A model generated the notes under the pieces. It was not told where the DNA came from, ran no database searches, and saw only the letters and a list, made by a program, of their open reading frames with translations. From Jatrophihabitans endophyticus (GTDB lineage Bacteria; Actinomycetota; Actinomycetes; Mycobacteriales; Jatrophihabitantaceae), in NCBI RefSeq assembly GCF_900129455.1, contig NZ_FQVU01000001.1:1-64000 (forward strand): a stretch of 64,000 nt of DNA, in the 5' to 3' direction. This document shows, piece after piece, positions 26,269 through 33,367 of the stretch. How positions within the stretch are numbered: position 1 is the first letter of the stretch; each line of letters starts with the position of its first letter. The position numbers were made by a program, and so were the translations under genes.

Positions 26269-27624
26269 ATGCCCGACACCGCTGACGTCTACAAGACGAT
26301 GAACCTCGCGCTGCGCATCGGCGAGATGCTGCTGTCCTGCGGCGCCGGCGCGTCGGACGTCGGCGCCCAGATGGACAACGTCGGCCGCGCGTGCGGGCTG
26401 CGTCGCTTCACCGCCGACGTGACCTTCACCGAGCTCGCCATGAGCTACCAGGCCTCGTCCGACGAGCCCGCGATGATCCAGCTGCGCCAGGTCCGCCACC
26501 GCGAGGTCGACTACGAGGACCTCACCCTGGTCGACCATCTCGTCCGCGACCTCGTCGCCGGGCGCATCGACCGGGAGGAGGCGATCGCGCGGCTGAACCG
26601 CATCGTGTCCTCGGGTCATGCCCGGCCGCGCTGGACGGTCACCCTGGGCTACGGCGGGATGGGCGCCGGGGTCGGGATGGTCCTCGGCGGCAACGCGGCG
26701 ATGGTCGGCATCGCGTTCGTCGCGGCCTGCCTCATCGACCGCATCCAACGGGTGATGGCCGCGAACCGGTGGCCGACGTTCTACCAGCAGGCGGCGGGGG
26801 GCCTGCTCGCGACCCTGCTCGCCGCCGGGGTGGCGCGTACCGGGCTCGACGTAGCCCCCGGTCGCGTCATCACCGCGAGCATCATCCTGCTGCTTGCCGG
26901 GGTCAGCTTCCTCGGCGCGATCCAGGACGCCCTCACCGGCTTCCCGCTCACCAGCGGCGCGCGCATGCTCGAGGCGGTGATCGCCACCGCGGGCGCGGTG
27001 GCCGGCGTCAGCGGCGGGCTCACCGTCGCGCGCATCGTCGGGGTGCGGCTCGGCGACCAGGTGGCGGGCACGACGGGCTTCGCGGACCTCCCGGTGATGA
27101 CGGTGGGCGCCGCGCTCGCCGCGGCCAGCTACGCCTACGCGTGCTACGCGCCGCTGCGCGCACTGACCCCCATCGGCGTCATCGCAGCGCTCGCCGTCGC
27201 CGTCTACTTCGTGCTGGACGACCGCAACGTCGGCGGCCCGTTCGCCTCCGCGGTCGCGGCGGTCGTCATCGGGCTGATCTCGTTCTCCGCCGCGGGCCGG
27301 TTCCGGGTGCCGGCGCTGGTCGTTGTGACCGCGGCCATCGTGCCGCTGCTGCCGGGGCTGTCGATCTACCGCGGTCTCGCCACGATCGGACGGGACGCGT
27401 CGGCGGGCCTGCTCGCGCTGTTCACCGCCGGCGCCGTCGCGGTCGCGCTGAGCTCGGGCGCGATCCTGGGGGAGTACATCGCCCAGCCGCTCCGGCGTGA
27501 GGCGCGCCGACTCGAGACTCGGCTCGCCGGCCCACGTCTCGTCGGCCCCATGAGCGTGCGCGCGGTGCGGCGGCGGCATCGCGACCGACAGCAGGGCGGG
27601 GGCGCCGACGGCGGGTCGCGGTGA
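26269..27624 (+). CDS. thrE: Threonine/serine exporter, ThrE family
   Basis: This 451-residue exporter combines the ThrE N-terminal domain (DUF1212; GEMLLSCGAGASDVGAQM and the hydrolase-like CGLRRFTADVTFTEL, residues 15-60) with about ten membrane spans, the second half corresponding to the ThrE_2 domain. The protein exports threonine and serine driven by the proton gradient. The ATG at 26269 is preceded directly by an in-frame GTG at 26266, so the start is uncertain by one codon. The C-terminal 40 residues are basic and low in complexity. It has no functional link to the flanking genes. Confidence 0.9.
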   Translation: MPDTADVYKTMNLALRIGEMLLSCGAGASDVGAQMDNVGRACGLRRFTADVTFTELAMSYQASSDEPAMIQLRQVRHREVDYEDLTLVDHLVRDLVAGRIDREEAIARLNRIVSSGHARPRWTVTLGYGGMGAGVGMVLGGNAAMVGIAFVAACLIDRIQRVMAANRWPTFYQQAAGGLLATLLAAGVARTGLDVAPGRVITASIILLLAGVSFLGAIQDALTGFPLTSGARMLEAVIATAGAVAGVSGGLTVARIVGVRLGDQVAGTTGFADLPVMTVGAALAAASYAYACYAPLRALTPIGVIAALAVAVYFVLDDRNVGGPFASAVAAVVIGLISFSAAGRFRVPALVVVTAAIVPLLPGLSIYRGLATIGRDASAGLLALFTAGAVAVALSSGAILGEYIAQPLRREARRLETRLAGPRLVGPMSVRAVRRRHRDRQQGGGADGGSR

Positions 27625-27640
27625 CGGCGGGCCGCCGTGA

Positions 27641-27656
27641 GACGGCGGGAGCCGTC
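27641..27656. terminator. Candidate bidirectional terminator hairpin
   Basis: GACGGC at 27641-27646 pairs with GCCGTC at 27651-27656 around a GGGA loop, in the 30-bp gap between the convergent thrE and the small gene at 27655. A weaker stem (ACGGC/GCCGT) precedes it. There is no T-run, which is usual for high-GC actinobacteria. Confidence 0.4.
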
Positions 27657-27900
27657 AGTCGGTGTAGACGCTGAAGCTGGGGACGCGCGCGGGACCGGTG
27701 ACGCCCACCTGGATCTCGACCGTGACCCGGTCGGGATCGCTGTAGTCGTAGTTGACCGTCTTCACGCCCCAGCGGTCGCCCTCGCCCGGCGTCGCCACGG
27801 GCAGCGTGACGCTCTCGCCGACGCGCGGCAGCGGACGGTCGTCGGGCAGGGAGAGCTCGAGCGGTTCGCGGTCGCGGCCCATCACAAAGCGCACGTTCAT
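27655..27900 (-). CDS. Hypothetical protein, 81 residues
   Basis: This small acidic protein (start MNVRFVMGRDREPLELSLPD, end PSFSVYTD) has alternating strands and no cysteine, signal or membrane segment. Codon use is the normal high-GC3 pattern of the window, and the sequence VGESVTLPVATPGEGDRWGVKTVNYDYSD reads like a real beta-rich domain, which is why I accept it. The ATG at 27900 is preferred; a longer frame reaching 28185 crosses a stretch with poor coding character. I do not recognise the family. It converges with thrE, with a hairpin between them. Confidence 0.65.
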   Translation of the reverse strand: MNVRFVMGRDREPLELSLPDDRPLPRVGESVTLPVATPGEGDRWGVKTVNYDYSDPDRVTVEIQVGVTGPARVPSFSVYTD

Positions 27901-28109
27901 GCCGGCGATGGTAGCCGCCCGGACGTGACCTGGGCCACACCGCCGCGGCGGGTCGGGCGCCGGCGTCCCGCTCATCCACGCGCGCGAGCTGGGCGCGGAC
28001 CGCGTCGTCGACCCGGCGGTCCTCGCCGCTGGCGAGCAGGTCCAGCAGTCCGCGCCGCCGGGTTCGGACTGGCCGCCGAGGATCCGCATCACAGCTTCGG
28101 TGCGGAGCT

Positions 28110-28144
28110 GGTCGGTCAGACCGACGAACTGTCGCTGACCGACC
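28110..28144 (-). terminator. Hairpin downstream of tRNA-Leu
   Basis: GGTCGGTCAG at 28110-28119 is exactly complementary to CTGACCGACC at 28135-28144, with a 15-nt loop. It begins 12 nt past the 3' CCA of the leftward tRNA gene, where a terminator or processing site would be expected. No T-run follows. Confidence 0.45.
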
Positions 28145-28155
28145 GGTGAATCGTG

Positions 28156-28243
28156 TGGTGTCCGAGGGGGGACTTGAACCCCCACGCCCGATAAAGGGCA
28201 CTAGCACCTCAAGCTAGCGCGTCTGCCATTCCGCCACCCGGAC
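28156..28243 (-). tRNA. tRNA-Leu (anticodon GAG)
   Basis: The minus strand folds as a class II tRNA. The acceptor GTCCGGG (28243-28237) pairs with CTCGGAC (28166-28160) with one G-U pair. The discriminator A at 28159 is followed by an encoded CCA (28158-28156). The anticodon arm is CTAGC-TTGAGGT-GCTAG with anticodon GAG, reading CUC and CUU leucine codons. A long variable arm (GCCC/GGGC) and the T arm with GTTCAAG are present. It stands alone between protein genes. Confidence 0.97.
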
Positions 28244-28256
28244 GAGTGCGGCAACA

Positions 28257-28262
28257 ACATTA
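28257..28262 (-). promoter_or_regulatory. Candidate -10 box for tRNA-Leu
   Basis: TAATGT on the minus strand ends 13 nt before the 5' end of the tRNA, a suitable distance for a sigma-70-type -10 element (TANNNT). A good -35 hexamer is not evident. Further upstream, CGATCTTCC (28333-28341) and its complement (28374-28382) form a wide inverted repeat of unknown role before the M20 peptidase gene. Confidence 0.4.
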
Positions 28263-28442
28263 GCCGATCGCGGCCAGGCGGTTGCGCACCGGGCTGCAGG
28301 CACCGCAGCCGCACGAATACCGCGGCCGCCGTCGATCTTCCGACGCCACCCGCGTCCCAGCGTCACAAGCGCAGGAAGATCGCCGCGCGGACGATCGGTC
28401 TCGCCGGCGCGGCACCTCGGGCGGCGGTGGTAGGAACGACGG

Positions 28443-29741
28443 ATGAGCCCCACCGTCTCCGCGCAGGACGAGGTCACCGAGCTGCTGGTCGAGCTCATCC
28501 GCTTCAACACCTCGAATCCGACGCATCCCGAACGTCCGGCGGCCGAGTGGGTGGCCGAGAAGCTCGACGAGGTGGGCGTCGAGTCCGAGATCTTCGAGTC
28601 CGAACCGGGGCGCGCGTCGGTCGTCGCACGGCTCGAGGGCAGCGACCGTGATCGCGCGCCCCTGCTGATCCACGGCCATCTCGACGTCGTCCCCGCCGAC
28701 GCGAGCGAGTGGAGCGTCGACCCCTTCGCCGGCGAGGTGAAGGACGACTACGTGTGGGGCCGCGGCGCCATCGACATGAAGGACATGGACGCCATGACGC
28801 TCGCGCTCGTGCGCGAGTACCGGCGCACCGGGCGCAAGCCCGCGCGCGACGTCGTCCTCGCCTTCGTCGCCGACGAGGAGGCCGGCGGCCGCAAGGGCGC
28901 GCACCACCTCGTCGACCACCACGCGGACCTGTTCGCCGACTGCACCGAGGCGATCAGCGAGGTCGGCGGCTACTCGATCTCGCTCAACGACCAGGCGCGG
29001 GCCTACGCCATCCAGACCGCCGAGAAGGGCATCCACTGGCTTCGGCTGCGGGCGCGGAGCCGGCCGGGCCACGGCTCGATGGTGCACGAGGAGAACGCCG
29101 TCACCCGCCTCGCCGAGGCCGTCTCGCGCATCGGCAACCACGAATGGCCGATCGTCGTCACCGACACCGTCCGCGCCCTGGTCGAGGGGCTGGCCGAGAC
29201 GCTCGGGCGCGACCTCGACCCCGAGCGTCCCGACGAGTGGCTGCCGGTGATCGGCGGTGCCGCGCGCATGATCGGCGCGACGGTGAGGAACACCGCGAAC
29301 CCGACGATGCTGCAGGCCGGTTACAAGACCAACGTCATCCCCGGCTCGGCCGAGGCGACGATCGACTGCCGCTTCCTGCCCGGCCAGGAGGACGAGCTGC
29401 TCGCCACGATCGACGAGCTGCTCGGCGAGCACGTCGAGCGCGAGACCGAGGTGCGCGACATCGCGGTCGAGACGGGGTTCGACGGGCACCTGGTCGAGGT
29501 GATGGCCGCCGCCCTCAAGGCCGAGGACCCCATCGCGGTCCCGTTGCCGTACCTGATGAGCGGCGGCACCGACGCCAAGTCGTTCTCCACGCTGGGCATG
29601 CGCTGCTTCGGGTTCTCGCCGCTGCTGCTGCCCGCCGACCTCGACTTCACCGCGCTGTTCCACGGCATCGACGAGCGCGTGCCGGTGGACGGGTTGAAAT
29701 TCGGGGTGCGCGTGCTCGACCGGCTGCTGCAGGATTGCTGA
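28443..29741 (+). CDS. M20/M25/M40 family zinc metallopeptidase
   Basis: This 432-residue di-zinc amidohydrolase carries the M20 signatures HGHLDVVPAD (first His/Asp ligands, about 77-86), WGRGAIDMKDMDA (bridging Asp) and ADEEAGG (catalytic and ligand Glu), followed by the dimerisation domain and a final His in ALFHGIDERVPVDG. Members cleave small peptides, acylated amino acids or related amides; the substrate here is not defined. The ATG at 28443 follows a purine-rich stretch. The stop is one base before the ATG of the VOC gene, so the two are co-translated. Confidence 0.93.
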   Translation: MSPTVSAQDEVTELLVELIRFNTSNPTHPERPAAEWVAEKLDEVGVESEIFESEPGRASVVARLEGSDRDRAPLLIHGHLDVVPADASEWSVDPFAGEVKDDYVWGRGAIDMKDMDAMTLALVREYRRTGRKPARDVVLAFVADEEAGGRKGAHHLVDHHADLFADCTEAISEVGGYSISLNDQARAYAIQTAEKGIHWLRLRARSRPGHGSMVHEENAVTRLAEAVSRIGNHEWPIVVTDTVRALVEGLAETLGRDLDPERPDEWLPVIGGAARMIGATVRNTANPTMLQAGYKTNVIPGSAEATIDCRFLPGQEDELLATIDELLGEHVERETEVRDIAVETGFDGHLVEVMAAALKAEDPIAVPLPYLMSGGTDAKSFSTLGMRCFGFSPLLLPADLDFTALFHGIDERVPVDGLKFGVRVLDRLLQDC

Positions 29742-29742
29742 C

Positions 29743-30120
29743 ATGACGAGCCGCATCGCCGTCCTGGCCATCGACGCCGTCGACCCCGAGCCCGTCGCAC
29801 GCTTCTGGTGCGCGGTGCTCGGCTGGCAGGAGCGCGACCACGACGAGGTCGGCATCGCCATCGGGCCCGCCGACGCGACGGCGCCGGGCATCGACGTGCT
29901 GCGCGTGCCCGAGGCGAAGACGATCAAGAACCGGCTGCACCTCGACCTGCGCGCCGACGGCGGCACCACGGCCGAGGAGCTCGACCGGCTGCTCGGTCTC
30001 GGCGCCCGGCGGGTCGACGTCGGTCAGGACGACGACGCCACCTGGGTGGTCCTGGCCGACCCAGGTGGCAACGAGTTCTGCCTGCTGTCACGCACCGTCG
30101 CCGAGGCGGCTGCGGGCTGA
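29743..30120 (+). CDS. VOC superfamily (glyoxalase-like) protein
   Basis: This 125-residue protein has the two beta-alpha-beta-beta-beta modules of the vicinal oxygen chelate fold. The first opens with IAVLAIDAVDPEPVARFWCAVLGWQ; the second ends ATWVVLADPGGNEFCLL, the typical glyoxalase/bleomycin-resistance closing motif with a metal-ligand Glu. Only some metal ligands are conserved, so activity could be catalytic or binding only. It is translationally adjacent to the M20 peptidase and lies 39 bp upstream of ligB on the same strand. Confidence 0.88.
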   Translation: MTSRIAVLAIDAVDPEPVARFWCAVLGWQERDHDEVGIAIGPADATAPGIDVLRVPEAKTIKNRLHLDLRADGGTTAEELDRLLGLGARRVDVGQDDDATWVVLADPGGNEFCLLSRTVAEAAAG

Positions 30121-30159
30121 CCCGGCCTCGGTGTCGGACCGCCGTGGCAGGCTCGTCGC

Positions 30160-31695
30160 GTGCTGATCGCCGACGTCGCCGCCGCCTCCGCCGACGTCGG
30201 CGCGACGTCCTCACGGCTGGCCAAGCGCGCGCGCATCGCCGAGCTGCTGGCCGCCGCCGACGACGTCGCCGAGGTGTCGGTCGTGGTGTCGTGGCTCTCG
30301 GGCGAGCTGCCGCAGCGCCAGATCGGCGTCGGCTGGGCGGCGCTGCGCACGGTTCCCGACGCCGCGGCCGTGCCGTCGCTCACCGTCCTGGGCGTCCATG
30401 CGACGCTCGAGAAGATCAAGTCGACGACCGGCAAGGGCTCGCAGGGGCGCCGCGCCGCCCTGCTCGCCGAGCTCTTCGGCACCGCCACCGTCGCCGAGCA
30501 GACCTTCCTGCGGCGGCTGCTCGGCGGCGAGCTGCGCCAGGGCGCGCTGCTGGGCGTGATGGCCGACGCCGTGGCGCAGGCCGCCGACGTGCACGCCGCC
30601 GCCGTCCGCCGGGCCGCCATGCTCGGCGGTGAGCTGCCGACCGTGGCCGCCGCGGCGCTCACCCGCGGCACCGACGGTCTCGCCGAGTTCCACCTTCGGG
30701 TCGGCCGGCCGGTCGGCCCGATGCTCGCGCAGACCGCCACCGACGTCCGCGATGCGCTCGAGCGGCTCGGCGGCGAGGCCGTGTTCGAAGCCAAGCTCGA
30801 CGGCGCGCGGGTGCAGATCCACCGCGATGGCGACGCCGTCACCGTCTACACGCGCTCGCTCGACGACGTCACCGCCCGGCTGCCGGAGGTCGTCGACGCC
30901 GCGCTCGCACTGCCGGTCACCACGCTGATCGCCGACGCCGAGGCCATCGCCCTGCGTGCCGACGGCCGGCCGCACAAGTTCCAGGACACCGCCTCGCGCT
31001 TCGGCCGCAGCGTCGACATCGCGGCCGCGCGCGAGAAGCAGCCGCTGTCGGTCTTCGTGTTCGACGTGCTGCACGTCGACGGCGACGACGTGCTCGACCT
31101 GCCCGGCACCGAGCGCGCCGACGTGCTCGCCCGCGTCGTCCCCGACCGGCACCGGGTCGACCGCCTCGTCACGACCGACGGCGACGCCGCGCAGGCCTTC
31201 CTCGAGCGCACGCTGGCCGCCGGCCACGAGGGCGTCATGGCCAAGTCGCTGGCCGCGCCCTACGAGGCGGGCCGCCGCGGTGCGGGCTGGCTGAAGGTCA
31301 AGCCCGTGCACACCCTCGACCTCGTCGTGCTCGCCGTCGAGTGGGGGTCCGGGCGGCGCCGGGGCAAGCTGTCCAACATCCACCTCGGCGCCTACGACCC
31401 CGACACCGGCGGGTTCGTGATGCTGGGCAAGACGTTCAAGGGCATGACCGACGCCATGCTCGACTGGCAGACCGAGCACTTCCTGGCGATCGCCGACGGC
31501 CCCACCGACGGGTACGCCGTACGGGTGCGGCCGGAGCAGGTCGTCGAGATCGCCTTCGACGGCCTGCAGCGCTCGACGCGCTACCCCGGTGGCATGGCGC
31601 TGCGGTTCGCGCGCGTCCTGCGCTATCGCGACGACAAGCGCCCCGACGAGGCGGACACGATCGCCGGCGTCCGCGCGTTCTACGAGTCGCACTGA
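30160..31695 (+). CDS. ligB: ATP-dependent DNA ligase, LigB type
   Basis: This 511-residue ligase joins nicks with ATP. The N-terminal DNA-binding domain covers about 1-190. The nucleotidyltransferase core has the adenylated Lys near 211 in [12 protein letters not shown] (motif I), [29 protein letters not shown] (motif IV) and WLKVKP (motif V), followed by an OB domain. Length and order match mycobacterial LigB, an accessory ligase alongside the NAD-dependent LigA. The start is a GTG at 30160. The family is not essential in mycobacteria and is linked to repair. Confidence 0.94.
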   Translation: MLIADVAAASADVGATSSRLAKRARIAELLAAADDVAEVSVVVSWLSGELPQRQIGVGWAALRTVPDAAAVPSLTVLGVHATLEKIKSTTGKGSQGRRAALLAELFGTATVAEQTFLRRLLGGELRQGALLGVMADAVAQAADVHAAAVRRAAMLGGELPTVAAAALTRGTDGLAEFHLRVGRPVGPMLAQTATDVRDALERLGGEAVFEAKLDGARVQIHRDGDAVTVYTRSLDDVTARLPEVVDAALALPVTTLIADAEAIALRADGRPHKFQDTASRFGRSVDIAAAREKQPLSVFVFDVLHVDGDDVLDLPGTERADVLARVVPDRHRVDRLVTTDGDAAQAFLERTLAAGHEGVMAKSLAAPYEAGRRGAGWLKVKPVHTLDLVVLAVEWGSGRRRGKLSNIHLGAYDPDTGGFVMLGKTFKGMTDAMLDWQTEHFLAIADGPTDGYAVRVRPEQVVEIAFDGLQRSTRYPGGMALRFARVLRYRDDKRPDEADTIAGVRAFYESH

Positions 31696-31752
31696 CTCTG
31701 GCGCCGGGCACGGCCCGGGAACCCGCGGCGCGCGACGATCGTTGACCGCGCC

Positions 31753-32352
31753 ATGCGCTCGAACCCCGCCTCGCTGCCCCCGCTGCCCGTCCAGGCCGAC
31801 CGCCTCGCCGGGCTCGGCCTGCCCGTGCCGGCCACCGTCCCCGACGGCACCGGTCTGCTCGTGCCCGACGCCCCGCCGTCCACGCTCACGCCGCTGCTGC
31901 GGCGGGCCGGCAAGCCCGGTTTCGTGGTCGTCGACATGACCGACGTCGACGACTTCGCTCCGGTCGACGACCTGGACGTCCCCGCGCCGCCCTACCTCGT
32001 CCAGGACGTCACCCGCGGCGACGAGCTGCGCAACCAGAGCCCGGCCGAGGCGCTGCCGGCGCTGCGCGCTGCCGGCCGCACCCCGCTGACCCTGCGCGAG
32101 GGTCTCGCGTGACTGCTGCAGCAGCCCGACGTGCTGGCCCGGGACCACTGCTTCATGACCGTCGGCTCGCGCCGGCGCAAGGCCGACGGCAGGCTCGACG
32201 CCCGCACCCCCGCGATCTGGATCAGCAACGGCACGGGTCGCGACGGCCGGGCCGCGAAGGACGCGCCCAAGGTCGGGTGGTGCTGGGCCGGCAACCGGCA
32301 CACCTGGCTCGGCTTCGCCTCGGCGGCGGGCCGGGTCGCCCTCGCGGGTTAG
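31753..32352 (+). pseudogene. DUF5701 family gene interrupted by an in-frame TGA
   Basis: Read from the ATG at 31753, the frame gives 119 residues and stops at TGA 32110-32112. The same frame continues without a shift for 79 more residues to a TAG at 32350-32352. Both halves look like parts of one DUF5701 protein: the first contains KPGFVVVDMTDVDDF and PYLVQDVTRGDEL, the second HCFMTVGSRRRKADG, ARTPAIWISNGTGRDG and KVGWCWAGNRHTWLGF. GC3 stays high on both sides. The TGA would need one base change from TGG (Trp). It may be a true nonsense mutation, a sequencing error or a read-through site. The 3' end overlaps the convergent DUF5703 gene by four bases. The function of the family is unknown. 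Confidence 0.85.
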
Positions 32353-32564
32353 GCCGACAGGCCGGGCAGCGGGACCGAGGTCTTGGTGCGCTTGCGGCGC
32401 AGCGTGACGCGGCGGGTGCCGTCCATGTACTTGACGACGCGGGCGAGCTCCCAGCCGCCGAACTCCGCCTGCAGCGACAGCTGCGCCGCGGCGTTGAGCC
32501 GGGTGACGTCGGCCGGGATGTGCAGCGGCGCGTACTCCCAGTCCGGTTCGCTCGAGTCGGTCAT
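32349..32564 (-). CDS. DUF5703 family small protein
   Basis: This 71-residue protein of unknown function starts MTDSSEPDWEYAPLHIPADV and contains the conserved GGWELARVVKYMDGTRRVTLRRKR stretch in pieces (WELARV, then RRVTLRRKR), typical of a small actinobacterial family. It is basic at the C terminus and could bind nucleic acid or protein; nothing more can be said. The ATG is at 32564, and the TAA stop overlaps the DUF5701 gene end on the other strand. The upstream 194 bp hold the second TGGCGACYT repeat array. Confidence 0.82.
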   Translation of the reverse strand: MTDSSEPDWEYAPLHIPADVTRLNAAAQLSLQAEFGGWELARVVKYMDGTRRVTLRRKRTKTSVPLPGLSA

Positions 32565-32647
32565 CGCCGACCATTGTGCGCCATCGACGGCCGCGGTCGG
32601 CATGGCGTCCGACACCCGACCGGACGCGGGCGCCCCCACCCGTGTCG

Positions 32648-32758
32648 ACTGGCGACTTCCCGTGTCGACTGGCGACTTGCAGGCCGACTGGCGACCTGTA
32701 GGTCGCCAGTCGGCCGGGAAGTCGCCAGTCGGCTTAGCCAGTCGCCAGTCGCCAGTCG
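32648..32758. repeat. TGGCGACYT repeat array, copy B
   Basis: The same 11-bp unit as at 15.5 kb appears here. Forward units ACTGGCGACTT or ACTGGCGACCT start at 32648, 32668 and 32687. Reverse units start at 32700, 32719 and 32739, with a truncated one to 32758. Spacing is 19-20 bp except at the centre. There GGCCGACTGGCGACCT (32682-32697) and its exact complement (32700-32715) form a 16-bp palindrome with a two-base spacer. As in copy A, the array directly follows the 3' end of a leftward gene and precedes the next leftward gene by about 85 bp. Confidence 0.92.
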
Positions 32759-33367
32759 TCAGCGGCCGAAGGTCATCACGAAGTCGCGGAGCGTGAGCGA
32801 CAGCCACGGACGGTGACCGGCAAGGAAGGCGAGCGGGCCGGCGGGCGCGGCGGCGAGGCGGGTCGTCGTCACGGTGAGCCCGCCGCGGGCGCGGACCGGG
32901 CTCGTCGTCGGCGCGTCGTCGAGCTGTTGCACGATCGAGAACCGGACCGGCCACCGGCCCGGCAGCCGCAGCCGGTCGCGCACCGTGCCGGCGGTGATCC
33001 GGCCGTCGTCGTCGCGGGCGGCCCGCGCGTCCCCGGTGAAGTCGAAGGACGCGAGCTGCTTCGGGATGCCCCACAGTGCGCGGCCGCCCGCCAGCGAGGC
33101 CTCGCTGTCGACCCAGATGCGCACGATCGTCGGCCGCACCCGCGCGCCGCGCCGGGCCAGCACCACCGCCATGACCTCGCGGTAGCTGAGCACGCCGGGC
33201 GGCTCGTAGCGCACCCACGCCGTCGCGACGACGGCCCACCGGGCGAGCCGCACCGCCCGCCAGCCGTCGGGCAGGTCGTCGGGCAGGTCCGCGGCGGGGA
33301 CGAGGAACAGCGAGAGATCGAGTCGGCCGCGCAGGTCCCACGGCTCGGACGGGTAGGGCGTGCTCAC
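32759..33367 (-). CDS. Acetoacetate decarboxylase-fold protein
   Basis: This 202-residue protein of the acetoacetate-decarboxylase superfamily shows a strand-rich core with RPTIVRIWVDSEASLAGGRALWGIPKQLASFDF split over two elements; the IPK tripeptide places a Lys where the family's Schiff-base Lys is expected. Actinobacterial members of this group are mostly uncharacterised, and some act on other keto or lactone substrates. The GTG start at 33367 overlaps the stop of the RecD-like helicase by four bases, so it is the last gene of the AKR-helicase-ADC operon before the repeat array. Confidence 0.78.
   Translation of the reverse strand: MSTPYPSEPWDLRGRLDLSLFLVPAADLPDDLPDGWRAVRLARWAVVATAWVRYEPPGVLSYREVMAVVLARRGARVRPTIVRIWVDSEASLAGGRALWGIPKQLASFDFTGDARAARDDDGRITAGTVRDRLRLPGRWPVRFSIVQQLDDAPTTSPVRARGGLTVTTTRLAAAPAGPLAFLAGHRPWLSLTLRDFVMTFGR

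Noticed and set aside
27655-28185. A 176-residue version of the small gene at 27655
   Set aside because: The upstream 95 residues are rich in Cys, Pro and Arg with poor coding character. The conserved-looking part begins at the ATG 27900.
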